Assembly (NCBI RefSeq): GCF_001548675.1
Contig: NZ_CP010834.1
Location: 1,151,501-1,215,500, forward strand
DNA length: 64,000 nt
Source of the DNA: Methanobrevibacter sp. YE315
Lineage (GTDB): Archaea > Methanobacteriota > Methanobacteria > Methanobacteriales > Methanobacteriaceae
Direction of reading: 5' to 3'
The notes under the pieces were generated by a model. It was not told the origin of the DNA and did not search any database. It worked only from the letters and a program-made list of their open reading frames with translations. The translations under genes were made by a program, and so were the position numbers. Shown piece after piece: positions 42,379 to 52,176 of the stretch. Numbering within the stretch: the first letter of the stretch is position 1; each line of letters begins with the position of its first letter.

Positions 42379-43521
42379 CTATTCTAAAATGTTTTCATTG
42401 CTGGTTTCAATTTTATCAACAACTTTCTGACCTTCATTTGCTAAATCAGTGAACATGTCAATAGTCTCTTTCATTTTAGGAAGAGCCTGTTCCTTGTATG
42501 TGCTGACATCTTCAATAGCCTGAAGCGCTTCTGAAAATGATGCCTTCAATACTTCAGGTGAAATCATGGTCTCTGCACTATGCTTTTGGATTTCGCTTCC
42601 TTGTTCCTTGAGCATGTGTGAAGTGGATTCAATAATGTTTTCAGTTGTTGAGTTCAGGATGTTGATTTTATCCATTACGATTTTTTGATCATAAAGCGCA
42701 CTTGCAACCATCACACCTGTTCTTAAAGCTGAAACGGTTACGTTTTGTGCACGTTTGACACCCCTAATCAATTCCTTATTGTTTCTTCTGATAACATTAA
42801 GTGATACGATTCCTTGCTGATTTACAACAATCATCTGCTGCATGTCCATGATTCTTTGCCTGAGAGGGAATAGGATTTCCTCACGAACAAATGAAATCTT
42901 ATCCTCATCAACGCCTTCTATTTCAGCAGTCTGAATTTGTGATTCGATTGATTGGTCCATCTGCTTTGCAAGTTCTATATCTGCAAGAAGCTTATTGGTA
43001 ACTTCCCTTAGATAATTCTCTTCATTCAAAAGGGTTACGTTGTCGTTTTGAAGAACTTTGCTGCTTTTGTCAAGGGATGCTACAATGTCTGAGATTGCAA
43101 CTTCAGCCTTTTCATATTTAGCGAAGTATTTTCTGACAGGATTGACCAGATTTCCCAATACGCCTTTTTTGGCAAAGTCCACTCTGCTTGGGTCTAGATC
43201 CTTGACTTGCTTGTTCAACTCGATTAAGTTTTCACCTATGCTGTCTGCCTCTTTTCCGCCTTTGGTCAAATCGACGAATCTTGTAGCCAACATCTCATTG
43301 TGAGCCGCTGATTTGGTCATATCATTCAAACCGAAATTGTCCAATGGTTTTAATATTGCTTCCCTTGCTTGAGGATTGTTTAAATCAGTTTCAAATATTG
43401 CAGTAGCATTGTCTTGAGCTTGGTTTTTAAGATTTGAGTTTTCCAATTTTTTTTCTTCTTCTTTTATAGTTGTTTCGACATCGTCTTTTATTTCATCAAC
43501 GTTTAATGAAAATTCAGCCAT
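42379..43521 (-). CDS. TelA/KlaA-like toxic anion resistance protein
   Basis: A 380-residue, mostly helical protein with the TelA family body: LDPSRVDFAKKGVLGNLVNPVRKYFAKYEKAE, then long helices ending in DEDKISFVREEILFPLRQRIMDMQQ and NVTVSALRTGVMVASALYDQK. TelA proteins are linked to tellurite and toxic-anion resistance; the mechanism is unknown. It neighbours an XpaC-like gene, the usual partner. The ATG at 43521 gives spacing to AGGTGAT; one codon earlier is possible. Confidence 0.9.
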   Translation of the reverse strand: MAEFSLNVDEIKDDVETTIKEEEKKLENSNLKNQAQDNATAIFETDLNNPQAREAILKPLDNFGLNDMTKSAAHNEMLATRFVDLTKGGKEADSIGENLIELNKQVKDLDPSRVDFAKKGVLGNLVNPVRKYFAKYEKAEVAISDIVASLDKSSKVLQNDNVTLLNEENYLREVTNKLLADIELAKQMDQSIESQIQTAEIEGVDEDKISFVREEILFPLRQRIMDMQQMIVVNQQGIVSLNVIRRNNKELIRGVKRAQNVTVSALRTGVMVASALYDQKIVMDKINILNSTTENIIESTSHMLKEQGSEIQKHSAETMISPEVLKASFSEALQAIEDVSTYKEQALPKMKETIDMFTDLANEGQKVVDKIETSNENILE

Positions 43522-43530
43522 CATATCACC

Positions 43531-44112
43531 TTAGTTTAAAAATTTTATTTTTCCTTGATCAATTTGAGAAGTGTAATTGTCAATTGTCTTTCCGTCCTTG
43601 ATTATTTCAACAACAACATGGTCGGGATTCGGCATTCTGTATGTTGTATAGTGTCCGAAGCTTAACGCATAATTGGATTCATAATATATATGAGCCAAGC
43701 TTTCTATTTCACTGCCTATTACAGTATTGTTCTTATCATAATATGTTGTCTTAACATTGTATCCCTTCATATCTGAGGGAACACGGTCAAACAACGCTTC
43801 AGTATAGATTGTATAGCTGGTTTTTCCTGAAGTTCCTGAATAACCGTTGACATCAGTGATTGTTAAAATTACCCTGTCAACATCATCATTTTGCGTTTTA
43901 TTTTTATCATCACCGCCAAAATCGGATGTCACAATCCATATTGAACCGATGATTAATATGGCAATTATCAGGATTACAAACAGCATGCTGAAGTTAAACT
44001 TGCCGTTGGAGTTTTCCTTTTTGCTAAATGAAGTGAAATCATATCCGCAATCCGGACAGAATTTCGCATCGTCAGAAACCTGTGCCCCACATTTTCGACA
44101 ATTTTTAGTCAT
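43531..44112 (-). CDS. Zinc-ribbon membrane protein of the TelA cluster
   Basis: A 193-residue protein with an N-terminal zinc ribbon (CRKCGAQVSDDAKFCPDCGYDF), one membrane segment near residue 45-65, and an extracytoplasmic domain with no recognised family (…GTSGKTSYTIYTEALFDR…). The ATG at 44112 follows GGTGTTTAAA. It lies between the XpaC-like and TelA genes, with 9 bp to each side or less, in one operon. Confidence 0.75.
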   Translation of the reverse strand: MTKNCRKCGAQVSDDAKFCPDCGYDFTSFSKKENSNGKFNFSMLFVILIIAILIIGSIWIVTSDFGGDDKNKTQNDDVDRVILTITDVNGYSGTSGKTSYTIYTEALFDRVPSDMKGYNVKTTYYDKNNTVIGSEIESLAHIYYESNYALSFGHYTTYRMPNPDHVVVEIIKDGKTIDNYTSQIDQGKIKFLN

Positions 44113-44121
44113 TTTAAACAC

Positions 44122-45015
44122 CTAATATTCTTTTACTGAATCAATTAAGCTTTCCATTTCATCCAATAAGCTTTTAACATCTTCTTTGGATTCTTCATCT
44201 GAATTAATATTAATGACCAATTCATTAGTCAAATCTTCAATCTGATTAATAATAGTTTTCATAGTATTTATCTTTTTTTGTAGTTCATCTTCAACCCTAG
44301 GAGTATCTTCAGCAGCCAAATGAATAATGTTTAATGCAGCATCGGACTGTGAGTAGAATAACTTATGACAACTGTCTATAATTGAAATGAACCTATCATA
44401 AGTAATCTGTGGAGGAGAAAATCGCTTTTCTATTAATTTTCTTACCACTTCCTCCTTAACATCGAACAATACATTTAGATTGTTAATTTCCTTTTCATAT
44501 TTCTTAAGTGATTCAAGGCCTTCAATCTCAATTTTCTTACGGGTCGAATCAGTGTGAACAGGATTATCAACAATTGGTTTGGCTTTTGTTTTTATGTAAC
44601 TGGTTGAATTGGTTATTTTATACAGATAAATTAACGGAAGGATTGACAATATCAAAAATATAAACATGACAAGCTTGTTTCCCCAGTATATAAATGGAAT
44701 TGCAAAGCAGATTACAAGAATATAATACAGTCCCAAATACCATGGAAGAAAATCATTAATAGTAAATACGTCCGATATGCTGCCCGCACCCCTTTCAAGC
44801 CTGATTTTTGAAGCCGCCTTTGAGTCGGCAGCATATTTGAGAATTTCATCATCGGTTAGAATACCCTCTTTTGGCTCGATTGGAAATCTTATATCCGAGA
44901 GCTTTTCAACACATTTAATCAAATTGCCATCTGAATCATAGGCCTTTGAATTTTTGAATGTAAATGGTGTTGTCAATCTTCTAATCTCTTGAATTCTAGA
45001 GTTTTCATTAGACAT
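44122..45015 (-). CDS. XpaC-like protein (5-bromo-4-chloroindolyl phosphate hydrolysis family)
   Basis: A 297-residue protein. About residues 100-140 hold two membrane segments (YLGLYYILVICFAIPFIYWG). The remainder is helical: LFDVKEEVVRKLIEKRFSPPQI, then LFYSQSDAALNIIHLAAEDTPRV. This is the layout of the XpaC-like family that almost always neighbours TelA. First gene of the cluster. Confidence 0.8.
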   Translation of the reverse strand: MSNENSRIQEIRRLTTPFTFKNSKAYDSDGNLIKCVEKLSDIRFPIEPKEGILTDDEILKYAADSKAASKIRLERGAGSISDVFTINDFLPWYLGLYYILVICFAIPFIYWGNKLVMFIFLILSILPLIYLYKITNSTSYIKTKAKPIVDNPVHTDSTRKKIEIEGLESLKKYEKEINNLNVLFDVKEEVVRKLIEKRFSPPQITYDRFISIIDSCHKLFYSQSDAALNIIHLAAEDTPRVEDELQKKINTMKTIINQIEDLTNELVININSDEESKEDVKSLLDEMESLIDSVKEY

Positions 45016-45089
45016 CGTTCAATTCTCCAATGATTATCTAAATATTAATATGATTTTATAATTTTTAAACATATGTATTTAAATTGTTA

Positions 45090-45533
45090 CTATTCATCAA
45101 ATTCCTTTTCAAGAAGAATTGTTACAGGCCCGTCATTCAGGAGAGAGACCTTCATGTATGCTCCGAACTCGCCGGTTTCAACATCAACCTCTTCGCTGCA
45201 CTTTTGTGCAAAATAGTCAAATAAGACTGTTGCCTTATCCGGAGCCAATGCCTTGTGAAAGGATGGTCTGTTCTTTTTAGTATGGGCGTATAACGTGAAT
45301 TGAGGAACCAAAAGCAATTTTCCTCCAATGTCTTTTACAGATTTGTTCATGCGACCGTTTTCATCCTGGAAAATCCTAAGCTTAACAAGCTTTTTTGAAA
45401 GGTAATCAGCTTCCCTTTCAGTGTCGTTTTCGCCGAATCCTACCAAAACCATCAAACCCCCATCGATTTTGCCGACGGTTTTTTCATCGACTTCAACACT
45501 AGCATTTGAAACCCTTTGAACAACCAACTTCAT
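45090..45533 (-). CDS. dtd: D-aminoacyl-tRNA deacylase
   Basis: A 147-residue protein with the full Dtd fold: KLVVQRVSNASVEVDEKTVGK at the start, the chiral-proofreading motif LLLVPQFTLYA (PQFT for the usual SQFT), and LLNDGPVTILLE near the end. Dtd removes D-amino acids from tRNA. The 4-bp overlap with the malate dehydrogenase gene suggests translational coupling. Confidence 0.92.
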   Translation of the reverse strand: MKLVVQRVSNASVEVDEKTVGKIDGGLMVLVGFGENDTEREADYLSKKLVKLRIFQDENGRMNKSVKDIGGKLLLVPQFTLYAHTKKNRPSFHKALAPDKATVLFDYFAQKCSEEVDVETGEFGAYMKVSLLNDGPVTILLEKEFDE

Positions 45534-46501
45534 TTTTCCACCGTGCGGATTTCCTCTCCAATATGTTCGAAAACCTCGTCTGTTGCCCTTTTAAGAATTT
45601 CGGAAGCCTTAATGAATTCATTATTCTCAAAATCATTCATGTGAATCGGAACAATCATTGCAATGCCGTATTTTGAAATGACAGCCGGAACACCTAAAGA
45701 GACATCATGGACGTCTGCAATTTCACCATCCAGATAGCAGCTTACTGTCAATACCTTATGGGAATCCGTAATGATTGTTGAAATCAGGTTTGAAATAGCA
45801 AAGGCAGGACCATACTCTGTTGCTCCCTTTTTGGTAATGATTGTATTTCCAGCATTTCTCAATTGGTTTACAAGCCCAATAACATCAACATCCACATGTT
45901 CAATGAAATACTTTAAAGGCATACCACCTATTGTTGTAGAACTTAAAAGGGGAACCATATGATCTCCATGCTCACCGACTACCCTTGTGTGGACTTCAGA
46001 GCTGTTTATGTCAAGATACCTTGAGAAATAGTTTTTCAGCCTTAAAGAATCCAAGTGGTTTCCGACACCTATGACCTTTTTCTTCTTAAATCCTGATGCC
46101 TTAAGTGCGACAGTTGTCATCACATCAACTGGATTGGTTGCCACTAGAATAATAGTATCCGGTGCATATTCAGCTATCTTTTCAGAATAATGGGAAACTA
46201 TCCTCGCATTCGGAACAGCCAGATCCAATCTTTTCATGCCCTCCTTTCTGGGAGTGCCTGCAGCAATAAGGACAATTGCAGAACCTGCCAGGTCATTGTA
46301 ATCGCAGGAAGGAGTAAGCTTACAGTCAATATCTTCTGCAGCAAGAGCATCATACATGTCATAAGTTTCGCCTTTTGCCTTTTCAAGACTTTGAGGCCTT
46401 GAAAACATTACAATCTCATCAACTGTGTCTTCACTTGCCAACGTAAATGCAACATTCTTACCTATAACACCTGTTGCACCTATAATACTTACTTTAACCA
46501 T
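45530..46501 (-). CDS. mdh: Malate dehydrogenase (LDH/MDH family)
   Basis: A 323-residue NAD(P)-dependent dehydrogenase. Nucleotide-binding IIGATGVIGKNVAFTLA, the substrate loop GTPRKEGMKRLDLAV with the Arg that favours malate, and the catalytic His in VVGEHGDHMVPL. After strand 2, MFSRPQS carries Ser-Arg instead of Asp, a sign of NADP preference. Archaeal MDH of this type interconverts malate and oxaloacetate in the reductive branch of the incomplete citric acid cycle. Confidence 0.92.
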   Translation of the reverse strand: MVKVSIIGATGVIGKNVAFTLASEDTVDEIVMFSRPQSLEKAKGETYDMYDALAAEDIDCKLTPSCDYNDLAGSAIVLIAAGTPRKEGMKRLDLAVPNARIVSHYSEKIAEYAPDTIILVATNPVDVMTTVALKASGFKKKKVIGVGNHLDSLRLKNYFSRYLDINSSEVHTRVVGEHGDHMVPLLSSTTIGGMPLKYFIEHVDVDVIGLVNQLRNAGNTIITKKGATEYGPAFAISNLISTIITDSHKVLTVSCYLDGEIADVHDVSLGVPAVISKYGIAMIVPIHMNDFENNEFIKASEILKRATDEVFEHIGEEIRTVEK

Positions 46502-46566
46502 GAATAAATATTAGTTTTTTATATAAAAATATCTTACTGATTTGGTATTGAAAAAAAGAAAAAAAG

Positions 46567-46589
46567 AATAGAGAAATTAATCCTCTATT
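46567..46589 (-). terminator. Terminator of the adhesin gene at 46585
   Basis: AATAGAG and CTCTATT form a 7-bp stem that includes the stop codon; on the minus strand it is followed by TCTTTTTTTC. Confidence 0.65.
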
Positions 46590-48483
46590 TGATTTTTATT
46601 GTACATGTTTTTGTTTCCGGAAGGTATTTGAAGTTACCGCAGTAGCTGGATGTGATCTCGTAGGTTCCCGGCTCCATGTCCGGCAGTGTTACGAGAGCCT
46701 CACCTTTAACAATTTGGGCTTTGTATGAGCTTCCGTTAACCTCAAAGTTAATGTTTCCGCGTGCATCATTTGGAACAGTAGCGGTAAGAACAGTTTGTCC
46801 GTTCACAGTAGTCTTTGAAACTGTCATTTCAGGTGAAATCTTGGTCACTTCAAAACTGGACTTCATTTTTTGGGCATTATAATGTACATTTCCTGCATAA
46901 TATATGTGCAGGTAATATTTGCCTGCTGTAAGTCCTGGAATGGAAGCGATTGCCCATCCGTCTTCGATATGGATTTTGTCTGTTAAGATTTTGGTCTTGT
47001 TTTCGTCTGAGACTGTGAACCAGATGTTTCCGTTGACATTGTTGACTTTGACTTTGATTGTTGGGTCTGAATCGATTGCCCAATTGGTAACATTGACTGA
47101 AGCTATTGGAGTTCCTTTAACCACATTGAAGGTCTTTTTGATGGTTTGAGCATTGTAATGTGCATTTCCCGCAAAATAGACGTGGAGAGTATACTTGCCC
47201 ATGCTTAGACTTGGAATTGAAGTTGTTGCAACACCTTTATTGATGCTCATCTTGTCTATGATGAGTTTGGTTTTGTTTTTATCAGAAATGCTGTACCACA
47301 CGTTACCGTTAATCTTCCCATTCAGCATGTCCACCTTGATTGTGACATTTTCACCATAGCCGACTTTGGTGGCAGGCTGTGCAACTGACTTGATTGGGTT
47401 TGACGCCTTATTCACAGTAATGGTGAATGGAAGCTCCTGAGCATCAAAGTATGCGCTTCCGGAATAGGTCACTTTGGCCTGATATGTGCCAACAGCCAAA
47501 CCTGCGAAAGAAACATAAGATCCATAGGAGGAAGGGGTTACTTTTTTGGTTTGTCCGTTTACTGTAACATTCACATAACCTGCATTGCTTTCCCCATAGA
47601 CATAAATATAAGCATAAGATCCATAAGTAATGTCATTTGCTCTGACTGAATTGATTGCTGCTGAAGCTTGACACTCTACGAAAGTACAATTAGTGGCTGT
47701 TCCCCCAACGATGGCTGCATTACTGCTTTTGGTTGAACAATTACTGAAATAAGAATTCATAGCATTACCATTACAGATTGCACCACCAGACAAAGAAGCA
47801 TAACAATATACAAAAGAACAATTATAAGCATTACCACAATAAATAGCACCACCAGAACCTGAAGTAGCTTTACAATTCACAAAAGAACAATTATAAGCAT
47901 TACCATAATAAATAGCACCACCACCAGAACCTAAAGTATCATTACAATTCACAAAAGAACAGTTATAAGCATTTCCATACCAAAGAGAAGAAAAACCTGT
48001 ACAATTCGCAAAAGAACAATTGTATATTGAAAAACCTCTACTTCCACTACTAGAACCACCAACAACACTATTCGGTCCACCATTAATAAAATTAATATTT
48101 TTCAATACCACATTTTTATTATTAATAGTGAAGAAAAAATTTGATTTTGAATTTCCATCTATAGTATGTCCTTGTCCATCAATAGTAATGGCTTCAGAAA
48201 CATAAATTCCACCATCTGTTGTTCTTATATAATCTTTTTCTAGCATCAATGTTTTCCCGCTAGCAGTATTTGCCACCAAACTATCAAGTTCAGCAAAGTC
48301 AGCAGGGGACGCTTCAAGTTCACTATTATCTGTAGCATCAACGGTTAAAACATCCCGGGAATTGTCCGTGCATAAAATATCTCCCGTTGATTCTGTAATG
48401 TTTTCATCAGCTGCACTTACAGCCCCTATTGTTAAAATAGCCAGCAAAAACAAGCTGACTATCAATAATTTATTAAATTTCAA
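46585..48483 (-). CDS. Adhesin-like protein with repetitive beta-helix and Ig-like domains
   Basis: A 632-residue secreted protein. The start is taken as TTG at 48483, since AGGTGTAATTTC lies before it and this gives a normal signal peptide (FNKLLIVSLFLLAILTIGAVSA). About residues 80-270 are a beta-helix built of near-identical units (…NAYNCSFVNC… with GGAIY turns) whose DNA is tandemly repeated around 47790-47990. About 290-630 are four Ig-like domains of the type KYTLHVYFAGNAHYNAQ. No anchor is visible at the C-terminus. Surface adhesin by class; partner unknown. Confidence 0.85.
   Translation of the reverse strand: MKFNKLLIVSLFLLAILTIGAVSAADENITESTGDILCTDNSRDVLTVDATDNSELEASPADFAELDSLVANTASGKTLMLEKDYIRTTDGGIYVSEAITIDGQGHTIDGNSKSNFFFTINNKNVVLKNINFINGGPNSVVGGSSSGSRGFSIYNCSFANCTGFSSLWYGNAYNCSFVNCNDTLGSGGGAIYYGNAYNCSFVNCKATSGSGGAIYCGNAYNCSFVYCYASLSGGAICNGNAMNSYFSNCSTKSSNAAIVGGTATNCTFVECQASAAINSVRANDITYGSYAYIYVYGESNAGYVNVTVNGQTKKVTPSSYGSYVSFAGLAVGTYQAKVTYSGSAYFDAQELPFTITVNKASNPIKSVAQPATKVGYGENVTIKVDMLNGKINGNVWYSISDKNKTKLIIDKMSINKGVATTSIPSLSMGKYTLHVYFAGNAHYNAQTIKKTFNVVKGTPIASVNVTNWAIDSDPTIKVKVNNVNGNIWFTVSDENKTKILTDKIHIEDGWAIASIPGLTAGKYYLHIYYAGNVHYNAQKMKSSFEVTKISPEMTVSKTTVNGQTVLTATVPNDARGNINFEVNGSSYKAQIVKGEALVTLPDMEPGTYEITSSYCGNFKYLPETKTCTIKIK
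47780..47990. repeat. Tandem coding repeats in the beta-helix
   Basis: Units of about 60-75 bp containing CAAAAGAACAATTATAAGC and ACCATAATAAATAGC-type blocks recur four times with few changes. Repeat number can change by slippage or recombination, altering helix length. Confidence 0.75.
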
Positions 48484-48681
48484 AGAAATTACACCTTTTA
48501 AACCTATTTTTAAGTTAAATATGAAAATAAATCTATCAAAGGACATATATATAGTTAATTTGTTGAATTTAGTGAATGATATATTACATTTTAATAAAAA
48601 AAATAGAGATTAAATAAAAATTATTACAAAAATCAAAAAAAGAATTCCAATCTACCCATATAAAAAAAGAAAAAAAAGAAT

Positions 48682-48698
48682 AGAGAATCTGATTCCCT
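48682..48698 (-). terminator. Terminator of the adhesin gene at 48701
   Basis: AGAGAATC and GATTCCCT pair (with one G-U) around a single base; on the minus strand ATTCTTTTTTTTC follows. Confidence 0.55.
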
Positions 48699-48700
48699 AT

Positions 48701-51280
48701 CTATATTGTGAAAGTTTTTGTTTTGGTCTGTGCAGAGTATTTGTAGTTTCCGGCATAGTTTACTATAACTGTATGGCTTCCACTTGCCAAATCGGAAAGT
48801 GTTAAAGTTGCAATACCATTTACTATCCTATTTTTGTATGTGGCTCCATCAACAATGAATTTTATGTTACCTGGAGCATCTTGCGCGATTTTGGCTGTGA
48901 AAGTGGTTGTTCCGCTTTTTGTAACAGGAGTTACTGACAAGCCAGGTGCAATCTTATTCACGCTAAATGTTGCGTTTGCTGTTTGGGCATTGAAGTTTGT
49001 AGCTCCCGCATAAACTGCACTTACAACATAGGTTCCAGCCTTAAGGCCAGAGAAAGTTGCGCTTGCTTGACCGTCGACAATCAGAACTCTTTGAGTATTT
49101 CCATTAACTGTAATTTTTACAAAACCATGGACATTATCTGCAAATTTCACAGTTACTACAGCATCCTCATCAACTTTGATGTTTTCAACCAATACTGAAG
49201 TGATAGGGTCTGCCTTAATCACATTTAATGTGGATTTTAGTGTTTGTTCATTATAGTTAACATTGCCCGCATAAAGAACTACTACATTATATGATCCTAC
49301 TTTTAGGTCTGAAACTTTGAAAACGGCTTTTCCATCAATGATTCTGTTCCTACCAATATCCTTAATGATTACAGCACCTTTCTTTATTGTAACCCATACG
49401 TTTCCTGGAACATCGCTGTGCAAATTAACATTGATTATGGCATCTTCACCATAAGCCATATCAGGAGCATCTACTGATATGATTGGATTTCCCTTACCGA
49501 CATTGAAGCTTGCGGTTTTTGTTTGTGCAATGTAATTTACATTACCTGCATAGCTAACCTCAACACCATAGGTTCCGCGTTTCAATCCTGTGAATGTTGC
49601 TGTTGCAACACCATCGGTGATTCTTTCCTTTTTGGTTTCATTGTTTACGGTAATCAATACATTTCCAGGCACATTTTTCGCTAAACTTACACTGATTACA
49701 GCATCTTCACCATAGCCGACATCTGTTGTATTGACTGCCACAATCGGCAAGTTCTTATTCACCTTAATGGTGGTGTTTATTGTACTTTTAGCGTATTTGT
49801 AGTTACCACCATAGGAAATATCAACATTATACCTTCCATACTTTAGGTCTGAAACTGTGTAGGTTGCAACGCCGTCGGTGATTTTTGCCTTATCGGTAAC
49901 ACCATTTACGGTAAACCAAACATTGCCAGGAACATCGCTGGCCAAATTAACATTAATATCAGCATCTTGACCGTATCTGACTATCACAGGTGATACTGAT
50001 ACGAATGGATTAAGTTTATTAACGTTGAATGCAGTTGTGATTGTTTGAGCATCATATTTGTAGTTACCTCCATAGCGTGCTGAAACGTTATATGTTCCTG
50101 CTTTCAATCCGGAAACTGTGTAGGTTGCAACGCCATTTGTGATTTTAGATTTTCCAGATACACCATTTACGGTAAACCAGACATTTCCCGGAACATCACT
50201 ATATAAATTTGCAATGATTACGGCATCCTCACCATAATCGATATCCTCTGCATCAATTGAGATGAACGGTTCATGATTCAAGTTTGCTGTAATGTCCTGG
50301 GAGATGATTTCGGTTTCATCAGCAACCATATATACGTCGTGCTCTTCCTCGTCTTCATCATAAAGATCTGGTATTTGTGTAATCTTAACGTTGTATGTTC
50401 CGCTTGAGGAAATTCCCAAATCGGATAATTTTAAAAGTTGGCTTCTTGGTGAATCTGAAACCAAGTCAGGATGCATATCATATCTTGCAACTTCATTGTC
50501 ATCCACATATACAAGGATTTCTCCTCCACCCAAATCATTGTGGGCCAACATCCAATTGCTGTCATAACAAGATATATTTACTGCAATGTCCTCATCATTG
50601 GTCAATATGGTGTCTGAAATTTCAAATCCGAATAGGCAACTCATTTCATCTATGGTGTTTATCCTGTATGAAGCCTCATCTTTTATAAGGCGTTTTACGG
50701 ATGTTGAGAAGCTTTCGCCATTGCCTGTATAATCGTATGTGACTGTTAGGTTTTCGTTTTGATGTTCAAGGATTAATTGTTTAACATCATCTGTTAATCC
50801 CATCCAACATTCACGAATGAATTCATTGCTTTCATCATATGAAACTTCAAAATCATCACCGGAGAGTTCGTAAACATATTTTCCACTGTCAAAATTAAGG
50901 GTGACATTTCCTTCAAGGTCTGAAAAGTGGTCGATGTTATAAATATAGATGAAATCATCTGTAACCAGTGATACCATACCATCCGGATGCTCTCCTGTTG
51001 TTACATTACCTATAAATACCAAAAGAGGGGAGAATAATTCTCCATCATCCTCATCGTCTTCATCATCCTCATCGTCTTCATCATCCTCATCATCAGCACC
51101 GACATCAAAATCAGCACCATCAAAATTCAACAAATCATCATTAATAGGAGCCTCAATCAGGTCCCCCTCTTCACTAGCTGCCAGTTCATCGGGTATGACA
51201 TCACCGCTTGCACTAACAGCGCCAATTGTTAAAATGGCCAGCAGCACAAATGCCACTAGCGTTATCTTTTTAAAATCCAT
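48701..51280 (-). CDS. Adhesin-like protein with Asp-rich segment and Ig-like repeats
   Basis: An 859-residue secreted protein. Signal peptide FKKITLVAFVLLAILTIGAVSA shares most residues with the adhesin at 46585. Residues near 55-75 are a run of DDEDDED type. A folded domain (about 80-330) precedes about six Ig-like repeats with the pattern VPGNVWFTVNG...GTYNVSARYGGNYKYDAQT. There is no C-terminal anchor. Start at ATG 51280; three more codons are in frame upstream. The protein is probably surface bound and the acidic run may bind cations. Confidence 0.85.
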   Translation of the reverse strand: MDFKKITLVAFVLLAILTIGAVSASGDVIPDELAASEEGDLIEAPINDDLLNFDGADFDVGADDEDDEDDEDDEDDEDDGELFSPLLVFIGNVTTGEHPDGMVSLVTDDFIYIYNIDHFSDLEGNVTLNFDSGKYVYELSGDDFEVSYDESNEFIRECWMGLTDDVKQLILEHQNENLTVTYDYTGNGESFSTSVKRLIKDEASYRINTIDEMSCLFGFEISDTILTNDEDIAVNISCYDSNWMLAHNDLGGGEILVYVDDNEVARYDMHPDLVSDSPRSQLLKLSDLGISSSGTYNVKITQIPDLYDEDEEEHDVYMVADETEIISQDITANLNHEPFISIDAEDIDYGEDAVIIANLYSDVPGNVWFTVNGVSGKSKITNGVATYTVSGLKAGTYNVSARYGGNYKYDAQTITTAFNVNKLNPFVSVSPVIVRYGQDADINVNLASDVPGNVWFTVNGVTDKAKITDGVATYTVSDLKYGRYNVDISYGGNYKYAKSTINTTIKVNKNLPIVAVNTTDVGYGEDAVISVSLAKNVPGNVLITVNNETKKERITDGVATATFTGLKRGTYGVEVSYAGNVNYIAQTKTASFNVGKGNPIISVDAPDMAYGEDAIINVNLHSDVPGNVWVTIKKGAVIIKDIGRNRIIDGKAVFKVSDLKVGSYNVVVLYAGNVNYNEQTLKSTLNVIKADPITSVLVENIKVDEDAVVTVKFADNVHGFVKITVNGNTQRVLIVDGQASATFSGLKAGTYVVSAVYAGATNFNAQTANATFSVNKIAPGLSVTPVTKSGTTTFTAKIAQDAPGNIKFIVDGATYKNRIVNGIATLTLSDLASGSHTVIVNYAGNYKYSAQTKTKTFTI
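51045..51095. repeat. Short tandem repeat encoding the Asp/Glu run
   Basis: CATCATCCTCATCGTCTT (18 bp) is repeated in perfect or near-perfect copies. Since 18 is a multiple of three, slippage would change the acidic run length without a frameshift. Confidence 0.75.
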
Positions 51281-51525
51281 ATTCAACAACCCGTTAAAAT
51301 TTCAAAATAATTGTTTAACTGAATAATTAGTTATCTATAAAATAAACTATATATAATTTAAATTTTTTATGAAGGTTTCATCATAAATATTTAGCTTTAT
51401 TAAATTTTATTCAATCAAAATTTAAAATCATGCAAATTTATAATATTTTATAAGATTATGTGAAAAAAATTTAACGAAAATTAATATATCTAAAAAGAAT
51501 CAATAGATAAACAAGGCATGATACT

Positions 51526-52176
51526 ATGGCAGACAATGAATTAAAACTGGAAACAAAATGCTATGACGCTAACGAATACGGCTATCTTTACGGACTGAAC
51601 AAAAGAATACCCGATGAGGAATTTGCAAAGGTAAAACCGTATTTCAGAAAATTCAAAAGGATGGACTTTGTCGAAGGAAATGTCCAGGTGACCGGAAGGC
51701 CTGAAGGATGGAGATGCCTTGAAGAGGATGTTTGCAAAGTCGAGGAGATACTGGGCATAACAAATACCCTGGAAAAAAGGCAAAACAAGGTAAAAGAGGC
51801 ATTCAAAGATCCAATCAAAAAGGCCAATCTCATTGACCAGTCATATGAATGGCTTAAGATGCTGTTTGAAAAGGGTGGAACAAGGCCTGAGCAGAATCTA
51901 AGCAGGCTGGCGGTTCATTCCACAAAGATATATGATCCGCAGGACAGCTTCAAAAAGGGTTTTGACAAAGGTGAAGGAGAGCTGTTCATCTACACCCCTC
52001 ACGGAATGTGGTATATCATTAACAACTGCGGGGAATTTTCAGATACATCCTTAAACAATGTACAAACCCCACAAGGAGGAGCAGTAGGTCACAGATTGAT
52101 GTATGATGACTTAATCGATAGGCTTATCAGAATTTACACTGAAGAAAACCTGTACACCGGTGAAAAACTGTACTGA
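51526..52176 (+). CDS. Unknown soluble protein of 216 aa
   Basis: A 216-residue soluble protein with mixed alpha/beta pattern (KPYFRKFKRMDFVEGNVQVT, GELFIYTPHGMWYIINNCGE). Well-formed coding frame and own promoter region. No signal peptide, no recognised family. It is convergent with the zinc-ribbon membrane gene, whose stop codon is next to its own. Confidence 0.65.
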   Translation: MADNELKLETKCYDANEYGYLYGLNKRIPDEEFAKVKPYFRKFKRMDFVEGNVQVTGRPEGWRCLEEDVCKVEEILGITNTLEKRQNKVKEAFKDPIKKANLIDQSYEWLKMLFEKGGTRPEQNLSRLAVHSTKIYDPQDSFKKGFDKGEGELFIYTPHGMWYIINNCGEFSDTSLNNVQTPQGGAVGHRLMYDDLIDRLIRIYTEENLYTGEKLY

